DNA from: Pseudomonas fluorescens
Lineage (GTDB): Bacteria; Pseudomonadota; Gammaproteobacteria; Pseudomonadales; Pseudomonadaceae
Direction of reading: 5' to 3'
NCBI GenBank assembly: GCA_902825215.1
Contig: LR782234.1
Coordinates: 3,348,001-3,412,000, forward strand
Length of the DNA stretch: 64,000 nt
How positions within the stretch are numbered: the stretch's first letter is position 1; each line of letters opens with the position of its first letter. Below, one piece after another: positions 17,901 to 25,455 of the stretch. Under the pieces are notes generated by a model, which did not search any database, was not told where the DNA came from, and saw nothing but the letters and a program-made list of their open reading frames with translations. A program made the position numbers and the translations under genes.

Positions 17901-20621
17901 GGCAGCGGCGGCACCTTCAGTTTTAATTTGAACACCGCGCAACTGGACGGCCAGCTGTTGACCGTGCGCCTGGTCGATCCGGCCGGCAACCTGTCACCGA
18001 ACGCCAGCCTGACAGCGCCGGACGTTACCGCTCCGGGCGCTCCCACCGGGGTCAGCGTCAATGGCAGCGGCACTCTGCTCACCGGCATCGGTGTGCCCGG
18101 CTCGACCATCAGTGTGCGTGGCGTCGGCGGTGTGGTGCTCGGCACCGCGACCGTCGCGGCCAATGGCAGTTTCTCGGTGGTGCTGGCCTCGGCGCAGATC
18201 AACAGCCAGGTACTCAGCGTCACTCAGGCCGACCCGAGCGGCAACGTCTCGGCAGCGGCGAGCGCCACCGCGCCCGACCTGACGCCACCCGCTGCGGCGA
18301 CGGCGCTGCTGGTCGGCGCCGACGGCCTGACTGTCACCGGCACCGGTGAGGCCGGCGCAACCGTCACCATCAAATCGGCCGCCGGCACCGTTCTGGGGAC
18401 CGGCACGGTCAACAACCTCGGGGTGTTCAGCATTGTCCTGAACAGCGCGCAGATCAACGGCGAAAAACTCACCGTCAACCTCAGCGATGCGCGCGGCAAC
18501 GTCTCGGTTGCCGCGAATGTCACGGCGCCGGATATCGACGTCAACGCACCGGTGGTGGCCAGCGACAACCTTGCCGTCGGCACCGTTACCCTCGCCCCGG
18601 TCACCGCGTCGCAGGCCTTCAACGACTCGTTCACTACGCTGCTGGCCGGCTTCTCGAAAACCTTCACCTTCACCGTGGCCGGCGGCACGCAGCTTGATCC
18701 AACCCTGACGCTGACCACCAACAGCCTGATTTCGCTGCTCGACGGCGTGGTCTACACCTTGCAGGTGAAGAATGCCAGCGGCAACTGGGTCACCCTGGAT
18801 GTCAACGGCAGCGGCGGTCTGCTCGACCTGATTGCCCTGACCGGGCAAGGCGTGCGGGTCGATATCGGTAATCTGCTCTCTGGCGACTACCGGTTGACTG
18901 TGTCGAGCACCGGCATCGGCGTGCTGACCACGGTCAACACCCAGCTGCAACTGGACGTCAGCAGCCTGACCCAGTTCAACGGTATCGCCGGGCCGGCGGT
19001 GACCGGCAACGTCATCACCAACGTCGGCGTCGATGGCACCGCCGACCAGACCGGCCCGGACAACGGCGCGCAATTGCAGATCTTCAAGAACGGCGCCTGG
19101 GTCAGCGCCGGGGCCGGCACCACCGTGCAAGGGCTGTACGGCACGCTGACCATCGACGCCAACGGCAACTACAGTTACAAGCCCAACGGCAGCGTCAGCA
19201 GCGTCGGCAAGGTCGACGTGTTCAATTATCAACTGGTGCACCCGAACGGCTTGAGCGACACCGCCAATCTGTACGTGCGCATCGACAGCCCGCAAGCCAC
19301 CGAAGTGTGGAACGACGCCAACCTTGGCAGCCCCGCGCTGGTGGTCGATGCCACGGCGGACATCGCGTCGACCGATGTCACACTGGTCAACCGCGAAGTC
19401 ACCAGCAACTCCGCTCTCGGCACGTTCAACGTGTTGCTGGGCGGTGGCAGCGGCAACTACAACACCGTGGTTGCGGCAGATACCGTCAGCGATCTGACCG
19501 TGGTGGTCAACTCGAGCAACCTGCTGGCGCTGCTCGGTTCGATGACAGTGGGCCTGTACAAACTCAACACCGCGACCAACCAATATGTGTTGGTGAAGAG
19601 CTACGGCGGCAACGCGCTGCTCAATCTCGGCGGTGGCAATTACGGGATCAAGTTCGATGATCAGACCGCCGGCAGCTATCAGGTGCGGGTGGCGGTCGGC
19701 GGCCTCGGCCTGCTGACCAGCGTCAACACCAGCCTGATCAACGTCGCCACCTACACCAACCAGTTTGTGGTCGGCAGCTACACGCCGGTGTCGGGCAACC
19801 TGCTGACCGACACCGCAGGCGGCGGCGCCGATGTGCTGGGCTCGGTCTACACCCTGCTCAGTGTGCTGGTCGCCGGCAGTTACGTGGCGCCGGGTTACAA
19901 CGGCGTCTCGCTGGTCGGCAACTACGGCACGCTGCTGGTGCAGGCCAACGGCAATTACACCTACACGCTCAAGGCCGGGCTGACCGATGCAGTGATCGGT
20001 CAGGAAGACACCTTCACCTATCAGCTCACTCACCCCAACGGCACGGTCGATACCGCCACACTGACCATCGACCTGAACAAGGCCGGCGCCTTCGCCAGCA
20101 CCGCGTTCTCGGCGCTGGCCAGCGATGACCTCGGTCTGGCTCACGCGCCTGCCGCCAGCGAGTTGATCCAGGGCACCGACGGCAACGACACCCTCGACGG
20201 CTCGCACGGCGGCGCCATTACCCTGCAAGGCGGGGCCGGCAACGACACGCTGATCATCGCCGACCAGCAGTTCACCTCGGTCGATGGTGGCAGCGGCACC
20301 GACACCCTGCTCTGGGCCGGTGGCGACGTGGCGATCAACCTCGGCGATCTGCAGAGCAAGATCCATAACGTCGAAATCCTCGACCTCAACCATTCCAGTG
20401 CGGTGTCACTCACGTTGAACCTCAGCGACCTGCTGGCGATCACTTCCTCTGACAACAACACCCTGTTGATCAAGGGTGATGACAAGGACAGCGTGCACAT
20501 GACCGATGGCTGGGTCGCCGATGGCGCGCAGCAAGCCGACGGCATCGACTATGTTCAATACACGGCACAGGAGGATCCGAGCCACCGCTTGTGGGTGCAA
20601 AACGGCATTCAAGTCGTCTGA
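8901..20621 (+). CDS. Giant BapA/LapF-like repetitive adhesin, type I secretion substrate
   Basis: A 3906-residue surface adhesin. Residues 1-119 form a BapA-prefix-like N-terminal domain. A hydrophobic and then Ala/Gly-rich linker follows (about 121-152, with five Ala then ten Gly). About 36 Ig-like repeats of roughly 85 residues run from about 155 to 3210, each with a TGTGEAGATV-type strand and an AANGTFSVTL-type strand. From about 3213 there are two copies of a larger beta module, each ending in a VCBS-like strand pair (YGTL.I.ANGNY.Y). RTX-type calcium motifs follow (GTDGNDTLDG, GGAGNDTL near 3757-3775), then a C-terminal type I secretion region. The next three genes encode the matching secretion system. 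The expected role is cell-cell cohesion and biofilm maturation. The ATG has CAGGGAG upstream. Confidence 0.92.
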   Translation: MDNIVIADKASSQLTAQNWGNVQLNQPSVVQIPARPEQLASTSRSGQDLILNLKSGEQIKITNFFVTSPDGVANDIVFQGDDATLWQARYNAEPFNGFTFDEIGSLDELIAGVGVVDGATPAWAIAGLGLLGAGGAAAAAGGGGGGGGGGNGDATPPATATGLSLSADGRSLTGFGEPGSVVQVRDAAGNLLGSGTVGADGQFQIDLNTPQNNGQPLDVTLIDGAGNVSTPGTVTAPDTTAPTAPANLSVSADGAQLAGTGEAGATIQVRAADGSLLGSAVVAADGTFSVTLSPAQSGGQSLTVNAIDAAGNISSGATVSAPEIVEPQTPANLGLSSDGSQLSGTARAGTTVEVRAANGDVLGRATVGADGTFTVTLSPAQTNGEVLSVVALNGLGAQSPAVTFNAADITGPTAATDVSVSSDGLSVSGRGEPGSTVSVTNAQGTVLGTALVAADGSFTVQLNAAQINGEALSVQLTDAAANPSPAVTVTAGDLDGLTQPSDINLSVNGAQMRGRGQVGSTVTVRDANGNVLGSAVVDADGTFTVQLSPPQNNGETLQISASDSAGNTSAPLTYVTPDTQGPAPLTSVTLDGQGQTLTGQGEAGAAITVRDPAGNIIGTGTVGSDGNFTVNLSTPQTDAQQLQVIQTDADGNPSAPVNVTAPDLSTPVAVSDVDISANGAVVTGAGQPGATVTVTGAGGVVLGSAIVGSDGRFEINLSSPQTNGQNLSVVQTDASTSASPAVPVQAPDIQAPSAPANLALDPTGSTLTGTGEPGATVSVKDLAGNTLGTAIVDGNGGFSVSLNSPQTNGQPLQVSQSDGVNVSPGTPLTAADTTAPLAPANLVLNSNGVTLTGTGQAGSTVTVTAPDGSVLGTALVASNGSFTVNLSPAQLDGQVLSVTQTDASTLPSPAAPVTAPDVTAPPVPSGLIIDPAGATVSGTTQPNNTVEVLDANSNVIGTATADGTGAFTVNLDTAQTNGEALQVVVSDGTNASLPGTVTAPDNTPPAPVSDLALNPAGDQVSGLAEPGTQVTVSIAGGGTVLGTATAGADGRFVVTLSPPAEPGGDLEVISTDGGGNDSPVVPLTGLDGSQVATPDNLVLSADGFTLTGTGTPGCTVTVTNSNGDVLGSGLINESGSFTLLLNAKQINAQVLQVTATSPDGDVSVPGTVTAADGTPPEAVSNLLLNATGSALTGRGEAGATVTVTDSNGTVLGTALVASNGSFSLTLTPAQLNGQALTVIQSDAAGNPSQPASLIATDLQPPAAATGVTINDVGTVVKGQGEAGSTATVRDAAGNVLATGLVDQSGNFQVTLPNAQTTGQTLQVTLTDASGNTSTATGVPTVDGTPPAAVQNPLISADGTTLSGSGEVGATVNVTNASGTVLGSAVVGAGGTFSVTLAPAPTNGEALAISQTDAAGNVSPSTSLNAPDISPPAALTQVVVNADGVTVTGHGEPGATVSVRSADGTVLGTAQVGSGGAFSVTLSTPQLNAEVLTVTQEDPPGNVSTAVDVIAVDLTPPAIPSGLTLNAAGVQLAGNAEAGSTVTVRDSQGNVLGTTTAAANGTFQVTLNSAQANGQSLNVTATDAAGNPSAPAILNAADSTAPLAANDLAVSANGATLTGIGEAGANVEVRDAGGALLGTATVGNNGNFSVSLSPAAVAGSTLSVVQIDAAGNSGPVTPVTAPGNLAESAPSNLALSADGLTLTGAATAGSTVSIRNASGVLLGSAVVAANGSFSVALNAAQLNGEQLSAVATSTTGINSSPTDYTAADIAAPTPLSELSLAPNGVALTGRGEAGATVTVLGSGGAILGSAVVAANGTFSVTLNPAQTSGQTLSLSQADAAGNESNSANLIAPDLLAPNPPAALAVSNDGSVLTGTGEAGTTVNVFNAAGALVGTGTVSIDGSFAITLTTPQANGQALTVSLTDAAGNTSAATPFTSVDSTPPVAVSQLGISGDGATLTGRGEPGAQVRVIDSDGNVLGTALVSPTGTFTLTLTPALSNAEVISVVQADATGNDSPAVSLTTPDFTPPDPLANVDINSSGALVTGTGEPGATVTVRDANGTLLGTSVVLADGSFSVTLNPPQINEQILNVQQADPPGNVSAPVPITAPDLTPPATPVDLQMNVAGDVLTGRGEVGAEVSVTLANGTVLGTGTVGSDGLFQISLSPAQSNGETIFVELADAAGNTSPVGTLVAADSTPPAALTDVAIDASGSLITGTGAAGSQVVITNAVGTIVGTGTVAADGSFSVTLNQPLLNGEALSVIQRDAAGNPSPAAPVTAPDVTAPAAPTGLQLSADGLTLTGSGEAGATVRVLSATGTVLGSATVAANGLFSVTLNPAQVNGEQLSVNQTDLASNTSPTAPLQAGDTTVPLAVADLDVSQDGLTVTGTGEPGALVTVRDGAVVLGTARVAEDGNFSVTLSAAQLDGRTLSVVQADAKNNLSEPALIDAPDSTAPLAPTVTSLTADGILLTGTAEAGSTVTVLSASGTVLGTAVALVNGTYTIELDPPQTNGQVLSVIATDEALNTSPALPFPVPDISAPDAVTALTISGDLTQLAGRGEVGASVEVTDALGNVIGTATVAANGTFLVDLAPGITAGQVLTIIQTDAANNVSADAILNVPAVPAPDAPGNLLLSDDGVTLTGTAAIGTTINVFGADNSLIGTGITGPDGTFSVVLTPAQTNGQSLEVTANTPLGGASLPTEITADDTSAPAPLSDLAVNASGTLVSGRGEVGATVRITGAGGVLLGETVVAANGTFSAQLNAPQVNGQLLNATQTDAANNTSPTLPVTAPDSTAPAAPTALLLSGAGLVLGGLGEAGALVTVRGAGGTVLGTATVAGNGTFSVTLSSAQLNGQQLSVSQSDAAGNVSPSTNLNVADTTPPAALSNVTLNGTGLAVSGTGEAGATVSVTNAAGTVLGTAVVNAGGTFTVQLSSAQLNGQQLNVQQADPAGNLSPVFNLTANDTQAPVAASGLALAANGLTVSGTGEAGATVNVYGPGGALLGTSTVGSGGTFSFNLNTAQLDGQLLTVRLVDPAGNLSPNASLTAPDVTAPGAPTGVSVNGSGTLLTGIGVPGSTISVRGVGGVVLGTATVAANGSFSVVLASAQINSQVLSVTQADPSGNVSAAASATAPDLTPPAAATALLVGADGLTVTGTGEAGATVTIKSAAGTVLGTGTVNNLGVFSIVLNSAQINGEKLTVNLSDARGNVSVAANVTAPDIDVNAPVVASDNLAVGTVTLAPVTASQAFNDSFTTLLAGFSKTFTFTVAGGTQLDPTLTLTTNSLISLLDGVVYTLQVKNASGNWVTLDVNGSGGLLDLIALTGQGVRVDIGNLLSGDYRLTVSSTGIGVLTTVNTQLQLDVSSLTQFNGIAGPAVTGNVITNVGVDGTADQTGPDNGAQLQIFKNGAWVSAGAGTTVQGLYGTLTIDANGNYSYKPNGSVSSVGKVDVFNYQLVHPNGLSDTANLYVRIDSPQATEVWNDANLGSPALVVDATADIASTDVTLVNREVTSNSALGTFNVLLGGGSGNYNTVVAADTVSDLTVVVNSSNLLALLGSMTVGLYKLNTATNQYVLVKSYGGNALLNLGGGNYGIKFDDQTAGSYQVRVAVGGLGLLTSVNTSLINVATYTNQFVVGSYTPVSGNLLTDTAGGGADVLGSVYTLLSVLVAGSYVAPGYNGVSLVGNYGTLLVQANGNYTYTLKAGLTDAVIGQEDTFTYQLTHPNGTVDTATLTIDLNKAGAFASTAFSALASDDLGLAHAPAASELIQGTDGNDTLDGSHGGAITLQGGAGNDTLIIADQQFTSVDGGSGTDTLLWAGGDVAINLGDLQSKIHNVEILDLNHSSAVSLTLNLSDLLAITSSDNNTLLIKGDDKDSVHMTDGWVADGAQQADGIDYVQYTAQEDPSHRLWVQNGIQVV
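9364..18530 (+). repeat. About 36 tandem Ig-like coding repeats within the adhesin
   Basis: In-frame units of about 255 bases, counted by the recurring pattern [AP]P-x(2)-[AP]-x(2)-L-x-[LV]-x(3)-G-x(3)-GxGEAG. Units share short motifs but differ at codon level, so the array looks old and diversified rather than freshly duplicated. The count of 36 is by eye and could be off by one. Such arrays are prone to length change and to assembly collapse. Confidence 0.85.
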
Positions 20622-20666
20622 AACAAGGCATCAGCAACGTCCGTCTCTCAACAGTAAGGGAAGTCT

Positions 20667-22103
20667 GTGGAGTCAGTTTTTCGCCAGAAATGGCCGGTGG
20701 TCTTGCTGACCATCGGCCTCTACCCCGCGTTCACCGTCGACGTTCGCGCCGACGACAATCTCGACAGCCGCTTGCGCAGCATCAGCCCGGCGCAACTGCA
20801 ACAACCGGCAGGCAATGACCGCCGTCAGCGCCCTGCCCCCGCTTCGAAGGCCTCCGCCGCTACGGACGCTTTGGGCCTGGAACAAGCCGTGCGCCTGGCC
20901 GTCGACTGGCATCCACGCATAGGCGAAGCCATCGGCACGCTGTTCCAGCAAGGCGAAGGCGTCAATGTCGCTGAATCCGGTTATTACCCGCAGGTCACCG
21001 GCGGCATCAAGGGCGGTTACACCAGCGGTTACGGTAGCGATGCCGGCAGCCAGTCGGTGAACATTTCCCTCAAGCAGATGCTCTACGATTTCGGCAAAGT
21101 GTCCAGCTCGGTCGACGCGGCCCGCGCCCGCGTGGCGCGCAGTCAGGCCGGAATTTTGTTGGCGATCGACGATGTGGCCCGCGACACCGCCAAGGCCTAC
21201 ATCGAAGTGCAGCGTTATCAACGTCTGCTTGAGGTTGCCCGCGAACAGATTCAGGGCATCGGCGGCATCGTCGACCTCGCCAAACAACGCAACGACATGG
21301 GCGCCAGCACCCGCTCCGATAAGGTTCAGGCGCAGTCCCGGGCCGAAGGCGCGACCGCCACGTTGCAGGAATTCAAGGCGCAATACGCACGCTGGCAAGC
21401 GACCCTGACCAGTTTGCTCGGTCGCCGCACTCCCCCGGCAGTCAGCGACAACGCCGCGCCGACGCTGACTCAGGCCTGTGACGCCTCGCAGATCTCCGAC
21501 ACTCTGCCCGCCGTTCTGCAAGCCGCCGCGCAACGCACCCAGGCCCAGGCTGAACTGGCGCAGGCCAAGGCCGAAGCCTACCCGACCCTGTCGCTGCAAC
21601 CGTCGGTCAATCAATACCTCGACGACCACTACGACGATCAGAACTCGCGCGCCGATCGCACCCAGGTCGGGATCTTCCTCAACCTCGAAGTGCCGATCTA
21701 TCAGGGCGGCGCCATCAGCGCCCGCAGCCGCGCCGCCGGGCATGCCTTGACCGCCGCGGACTCGGCCGAAGACTTCGCCCGACTGCAAGCTCGCCAGGGT
21801 CTGGCGGAAGCGCAGGCGCAAACCTCGGGCCTGAACCGCCGGCTGCGCTCACTGGAATTTCGCCAGACCAGCATCACCGAGGCGCGCATGTTGTATGGCC
21901 GCCAGTACCTGGAACTGGGCACGCGGCCGCTGCTGGACTTGCTCAACGCCGAGCAGGAAATCCACCAGTCGCGCTTCGATCTGGTCAACACCCAGGCCGA
22001 TCTGCAACGCCTGCAGATCGATTGCTTCTACAACAGCGGGGCGATTCGCCGGGTCTTCGGCATCGACCACAGCGCCATCCAGAATGTCGAGATCCTGCCA
22101 TGA
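20667..22103 (+). CDS. TolC-family outer membrane protein of the adhesin type I secretion system
   Basis: A 478-residue outer membrane efflux protein. The N-terminus is a signal peptide, probably cleaved after residue 28 (VRA then DDNL). Long alpha-helical segments follow, with the two repeated halves of TolC-type proteins. It should form the outer membrane and periplasmic channel through which the adhesin leaves. The start is GTG at 20667, chosen because AAGGGAAG lies at about 20656-20663 and it yields a complete signal peptide. It begins 45 bases after the adhesin and its TGA overlaps the ATG of the ABC transporter gene (ATGA, 22100-22103). Confidence 0.9.
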   Translation: MESVFRQKWPVVLLTIGLYPAFTVDVRADDNLDSRLRSISPAQLQQPAGNDRRQRPAPASKASAATDALGLEQAVRLAVDWHPRIGEAIGTLFQQGEGVNVAESGYYPQVTGGIKGGYTSGYGSDAGSQSVNISLKQMLYDFGKVSSSVDAARARVARSQAGILLAIDDVARDTAKAYIEVQRYQRLLEVAREQIQGIGGIVDLAKQRNDMGASTRSDKVQAQSRAEGATATLQEFKAQYARWQATLTSLLGRRTPPAVSDNAAPTLTQACDASQISDTLPAVLQAAAQRTQAQAELAQAKAEAYPTLSLQPSVNQYLDDHYDDQNSRADRTQVGIFLNLEVPIYQGGAISARSRAAGHALTAADSAEDFARLQARQGLAEAQAQTSGLNRRLRSLEFRQTSITEARMLYGRQYLELGTRPLLDLLNAEQEIHQSRFDLVNTQADLQRLQIDCFYNSGAIRRVFGIDHSAIQNVEILP

Positions 22104-24262
22104 CCGACGCCAGCATCACTATTCCCGAACCCGTGGCTGCCGAGGCGCGGGAAGATTATTCGCCGTGGCTGGAAGCGGTGCTCAAGGTCGCCCGCCACTA
22201 TCGCCTCGATGTTTCCCCGGAAAGCGTGCGCCTGGCTTCGGTACACAGCGAAGGCCGTGTCGAAGAAGTCGTCCGGCACATGGCACGGCAGGCTGGGCTC
22301 AGCGTCAAGTTCGCGGTGTTCGACAACAAGAGTCTGAGCCGTTGGCGCACGCCGCTGGTGGTGCAACTGCGCGACGGCCAAATCGGCGTTTTGGAAAGCA
22401 TCGGCGAGACCGGCGAACTGGGCATCGGCTTCAGTGGCGATCAAGGCCTGCAAAGCCGGATGGACACGGCGGTGCTCGCCGAACAGGCACTGCGCACGGT
22501 GATCTTGCGCCCGACCCAACCAGTGTCAGACGTGCGCACCAACGACTACATCAAGCCCTACGACGAGCATTGGTTCCGCCGCATCGTCCTCACCGACCTG
22601 CGGCCATACACCCAAGTGATGATCGCCTCGCTGGTGGCCAATCTATTGGGCATGGCCGGGGTGTTGTTTTCGATGCAGGTGTACGACCGGGTGATTCCGG
22701 CTGAATCCTTGCCAACCCTGTACGTGTTGTTCGGCGGGGTGATGCTGGCGCTGCTGTTCGATTTCATCATGCGCATTCTGCGGCTGCGCATCACCGATGT
22801 GCTCGGCAAGCGCGCTGACTTGCGCGTGTCCGATCTGGTCTTCGGTCATGCGCTGCGCCTGCGTAATTCCGCCCGGCCGAAGTCCACCGGCTCGTTCATT
22901 TCGCAACTGCGCGAGCTGGAGCAGATTCGCGACCTGATCACCTCAAGCACCGCCACGGCGCTGGCCGACATGCCGTTTTTTCTGCTGTTCCTGCTGGTGT
23001 TCTATTTGATCGGCGGGCCACTGGTATTGATTCCACTGGTGGCGCTGGTGTTCATGCTGCTGCCGGGGATCATCGCGCAACCGCGTCTGGCCAGACTGGC
23101 CAATGCCTCGATGCGCGAAGCCGCCCTGCGCAATGCGATGCTGGTGGAAAGCATTCAAGGCCTCGACGACATCAAGGCACTGCAGGCCGAGCAGCGTTTC
23201 CAGCAACAGTGGAATCAGTACAACGCCGCCTCAGCGGACAGCAGTCTGCGTTTGCGCACGCTGACCAACAGCCTGGTGGCCTGGACGCAGAATGTGCAGG
23301 GTGGCGTGTTTGCGGTGGTGATCGTGTTCGGCGCGCCGATGGTGATTGCCGGCGACCTGACCACCGGCAGCCTCGTTGCGGCGTCGATTCTGTCGTCACG
23401 GATGATGGGGCCGATGGCGCAACTGACCCACGTGCTCACCCGTTGGCAGCAAGCCAAGGTCGCCCTCGAAGGCTTGAACCGGATCATGCAGATGCCGGTC
23501 GATCATCCCGAAGGTAGCCAGCGCGTGCACCTGCCGGCGATTCGCGGCGACTACCGGATGCGCCAGGCGAGTTTCCGCTACAGCGAAGAATCCGCCCCGG
23601 CGCTCAACGCCATCGACCTGACCATTCGCCCCGGCGAGCGCATCGCCCTGCTCGGCCGCAACGGCGCCGGCAAGTCGACGTTGCTGCAAGCGCTGGGCGG
23701 TGCGATGGACCTGAGCAGCGGTGAAACCACGCTGGACGGCATCGCCATGGCGCATCTCGATCCGGCCGACCTGCGCCGTGACGTCGGCCTGCTGTCGCAA
23801 CAGGCGCGGCTGTTTCACGGCACCCTGCGCGACAACATCACCCTTGGTGCCGGTCAGGCCAGCGATCAGGAAATCATCGCGGCGTTGAACGTTACCGGCG
23901 CGCTCGAATTCGTTCGTCAGTTGCCCAAAGGCATGGATCATCTGGTGCTTGAAGGCGGCCTCGGTCTGTCCGGCGGTCAGCGTCAGAGCCTGCTGCTGTC
24001 GCGCTTGTTGCTGCGTCAGCCGCAAGTGCTGTTGCTGGACGAACCGACGGCGGCGCTGGATGACGTCACCGAGCGTTTGCTGCTGGAAAAACTCGCGACC
24101 TGGACCCAGGGCCGCACGCTGGTGGTCGCCACGCACCGGGTCAGCGTTTTGCAACTGGTCGAGCGGATCATCGTCCTCGACAACGGACGCATCGTCATCG
24201 ATGACCATCGCGATGCAGCGCTGGCGCGGTTGCGCGCCCCCGGCAAAGGAGTGGCGGTATGA
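22100..24262 (+). CDS. Type I secretion ABC transporter (permease/ATPase)
   Basis: A 720-residue ABC exporter of the LapB/LssB type. The N-terminal 150 residues form a peptidase-like domain lacking an evident Cys active site, as in transporters for RTX adhesins. A six-helix membrane domain (about 170-450) and an ATPase domain follow. The ATPase has Walker A GRNGAGKST at 519-527, signature LSGGQ at 623-627, Walker B Asp647 with catalytic Glu648, and switch His679. It energises export of the adjacent adhesin. The ATG at 22100 overlaps the TolC gene's stop; an upstream in-frame start at 22022 would lie inside that gene and is unlikely. It overlaps the adaptor gene by four bases. Confidence 0.92.
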   Translation: MTDASITIPEPVAAEAREDYSPWLEAVLKVARHYRLDVSPESVRLASVHSEGRVEEVVRHMARQAGLSVKFAVFDNKSLSRWRTPLVVQLRDGQIGVLESIGETGELGIGFSGDQGLQSRMDTAVLAEQALRTVILRPTQPVSDVRTNDYIKPYDEHWFRRIVLTDLRPYTQVMIASLVANLLGMAGVLFSMQVYDRVIPAESLPTLYVLFGGVMLALLFDFIMRILRLRITDVLGKRADLRVSDLVFGHALRLRNSARPKSTGSFISQLRELEQIRDLITSSTATALADMPFFLLFLLVFYLIGGPLVLIPLVALVFMLLPGIIAQPRLARLANASMREAALRNAMLVESIQGLDDIKALQAEQRFQQQWNQYNAASADSSLRLRTLTNSLVAWTQNVQGGVFAVVIVFGAPMVIAGDLTTGSLVAASILSSRMMGPMAQLTHVLTRWQQAKVALEGLNRIMQMPVDHPEGSQRVHLPAIRGDYRMRQASFRYSEESAPALNAIDLTIRPGERIALLGRNGAGKSTLLQALGGAMDLSSGETTLDGIAMAHLDPADLRRDVGLLSQQARLFHGTLRDNITLGAGQASDQEIIAALNVTGALEFVRQLPKGMDHLVLEGGLGLSGGQRQSLLLSRLLLRQPQVLLLDEPTAALDDVTERLLLEKLATWTQGRTLVVATHRVSVLQLVERIIVLDNGRIVIDDHRDAALARLRAPGKGVAV

Positions 24263-25455
24263 AAACCATGATGACTGACGTGCCGGACTCGATGTCCTAC
24301 CTCGACGGCCGCGATGAGCGCGCCATCGCCGGGGGGGCCAAAGTGATTTGGGGCTGCGCACTGATGCTCGCCTGCTTCATCGGCTGGGCGGCGTGGTTTG
24401 AAGTGGTCGAAGTCTCGACCGGCACCGGCAAGGTCGTGCCGAGTTCTCGCGAGCAGGTGATCCAGTCGATGGAAGGCGGCATTCTCGAGCAACTGCATGT
24501 CAGCGAAGGCGCGTTGGTCGAGCGCGGGCAGATTCTCGCCCAGCTCGACCCGGTGAAGAACCAGTCCAACGTCGGCGAAAGCGCGGCCAAGTACCGCGCG
24601 GCGCTGGCCAGCGTCAATCGCTTGCAGGCCGAAGTCAGCGAAAAACCGCTGACCTTCGATCCCTCGCTGCAGGACTTTCCCGAGCTGATCCGCGCCGAAA
24701 CCGAGCTCTATCAGACCCGCCGCAAAGGCCTGGCAGAAACCCTCGACGGCATTCAGAGCTCGTTGAAACTGGTGCGCAGCGAACTGGCAATCACCGAAAA
24801 CCTGGCGAAGATCGGCGCCTCGAGCCGGGTCGAAGTCTTGCGTCTGACCCGCCAGCGCTCCGAGCTGGAACTGAAGGCCACCGAAGCGCGCTCCGACTAC
24901 ATGGTGCGCGCCCGCGAAGATCTGGCCAAAGCCAACGCCGAGGCGCAGATGCTCGAAGCAGTAATCCGTGGACGCACCGACTCGCTGTCACGCCTGACCC
25001 TGCGTTCGCCGGTGCGAGGGATCGTCAAGGACATCGAAGTCAGCACCATCGGCGGCGTGATCGCGCCCAACGGCCAAGTCATGCAGATCGTGCCGCTCGA
25101 TGAACAACTGCTGATCGAAACGCGCATCTCGCCGCGCGACATTGCCTTCATTCATCCGGGCCAGGCGGCCAAGGTCAAGATCACCGCTTACGACTATTCA
25201 ATCTACGGCAGCCTCGACGGCGAAGTGGTGACGATCTCCCCGGACACGATTCAGGACGAAGCCAAACCCGAGATTTTCTACTACCGCGTGTTCATCCGCA
25301 CCGCCTCGGATGAGCTGCGCAACAAGGCCGGCAAACGCTTCGCCATCGTCCCTGGCATGATCGCCACGGTGGACATTCGCACTGGCGAAAAAACCGTGCT
25401 CGACTACCTGATCAAACCGCTCAACCGGGCCCGCGAAGCGTTGCGCGAACGCTGA
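24259..25455 (+). CDS. HlyD-family periplasmic adaptor of the adhesin type I secretion system
   Basis: A 398-residue membrane fusion protein: a short cytoplasmic N-terminus, one membrane segment at about 28-47, a lipoyl half-motif (SMEGGILEQLHVSEGALVERGQ split around the hairpin), long coiled-coil helices at about 110-225 and a C-terminal beta-barrel domain. It links the inner-membrane ABC transporter to the TolC-like channel. The start overlaps the ABC gene by four bases and has AAAGGAG upstream. Its stop abuts the stop of the convergent protease gene with no base between them. Confidence 0.92.
   Translation: MKTMMTDVPDSMSYLDGRDERAIAGGAKVIWGCALMLACFIGWAAWFEVVEVSTGTGKVVPSSREQVIQSMEGGILEQLHVSEGALVERGQILAQLDPVKNQSNVGESAAKYRAALASVNRLQAEVSEKPLTFDPSLQDFPELIRAETELYQTRRKGLAETLDGIQSSLKLVRSELAITENLAKIGASSRVEVLRLTRQRSELELKATEARSDYMVRAREDLAKANAEAQMLEAVIRGRTDSLSRLTLRSPVRGIVKDIEVSTIGGVIAPNGQVMQIVPLDEQLLIETRISPRDIAFIHPGQAAKVKITAYDYSIYGSLDGEVVTISPDTIQDEAKPEIFYYRVFIRTASDELRNKAGKRFAIVPGMIATVDIRTGEKTVLDYLIKPLNRAREALRER

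Noticed and set aside
8982..18721. Many long minus-strand open frames opposite the adhesin
   Set aside because: They are periodic by-products of the repetitive GC-rich coding strand and have no independent signals.
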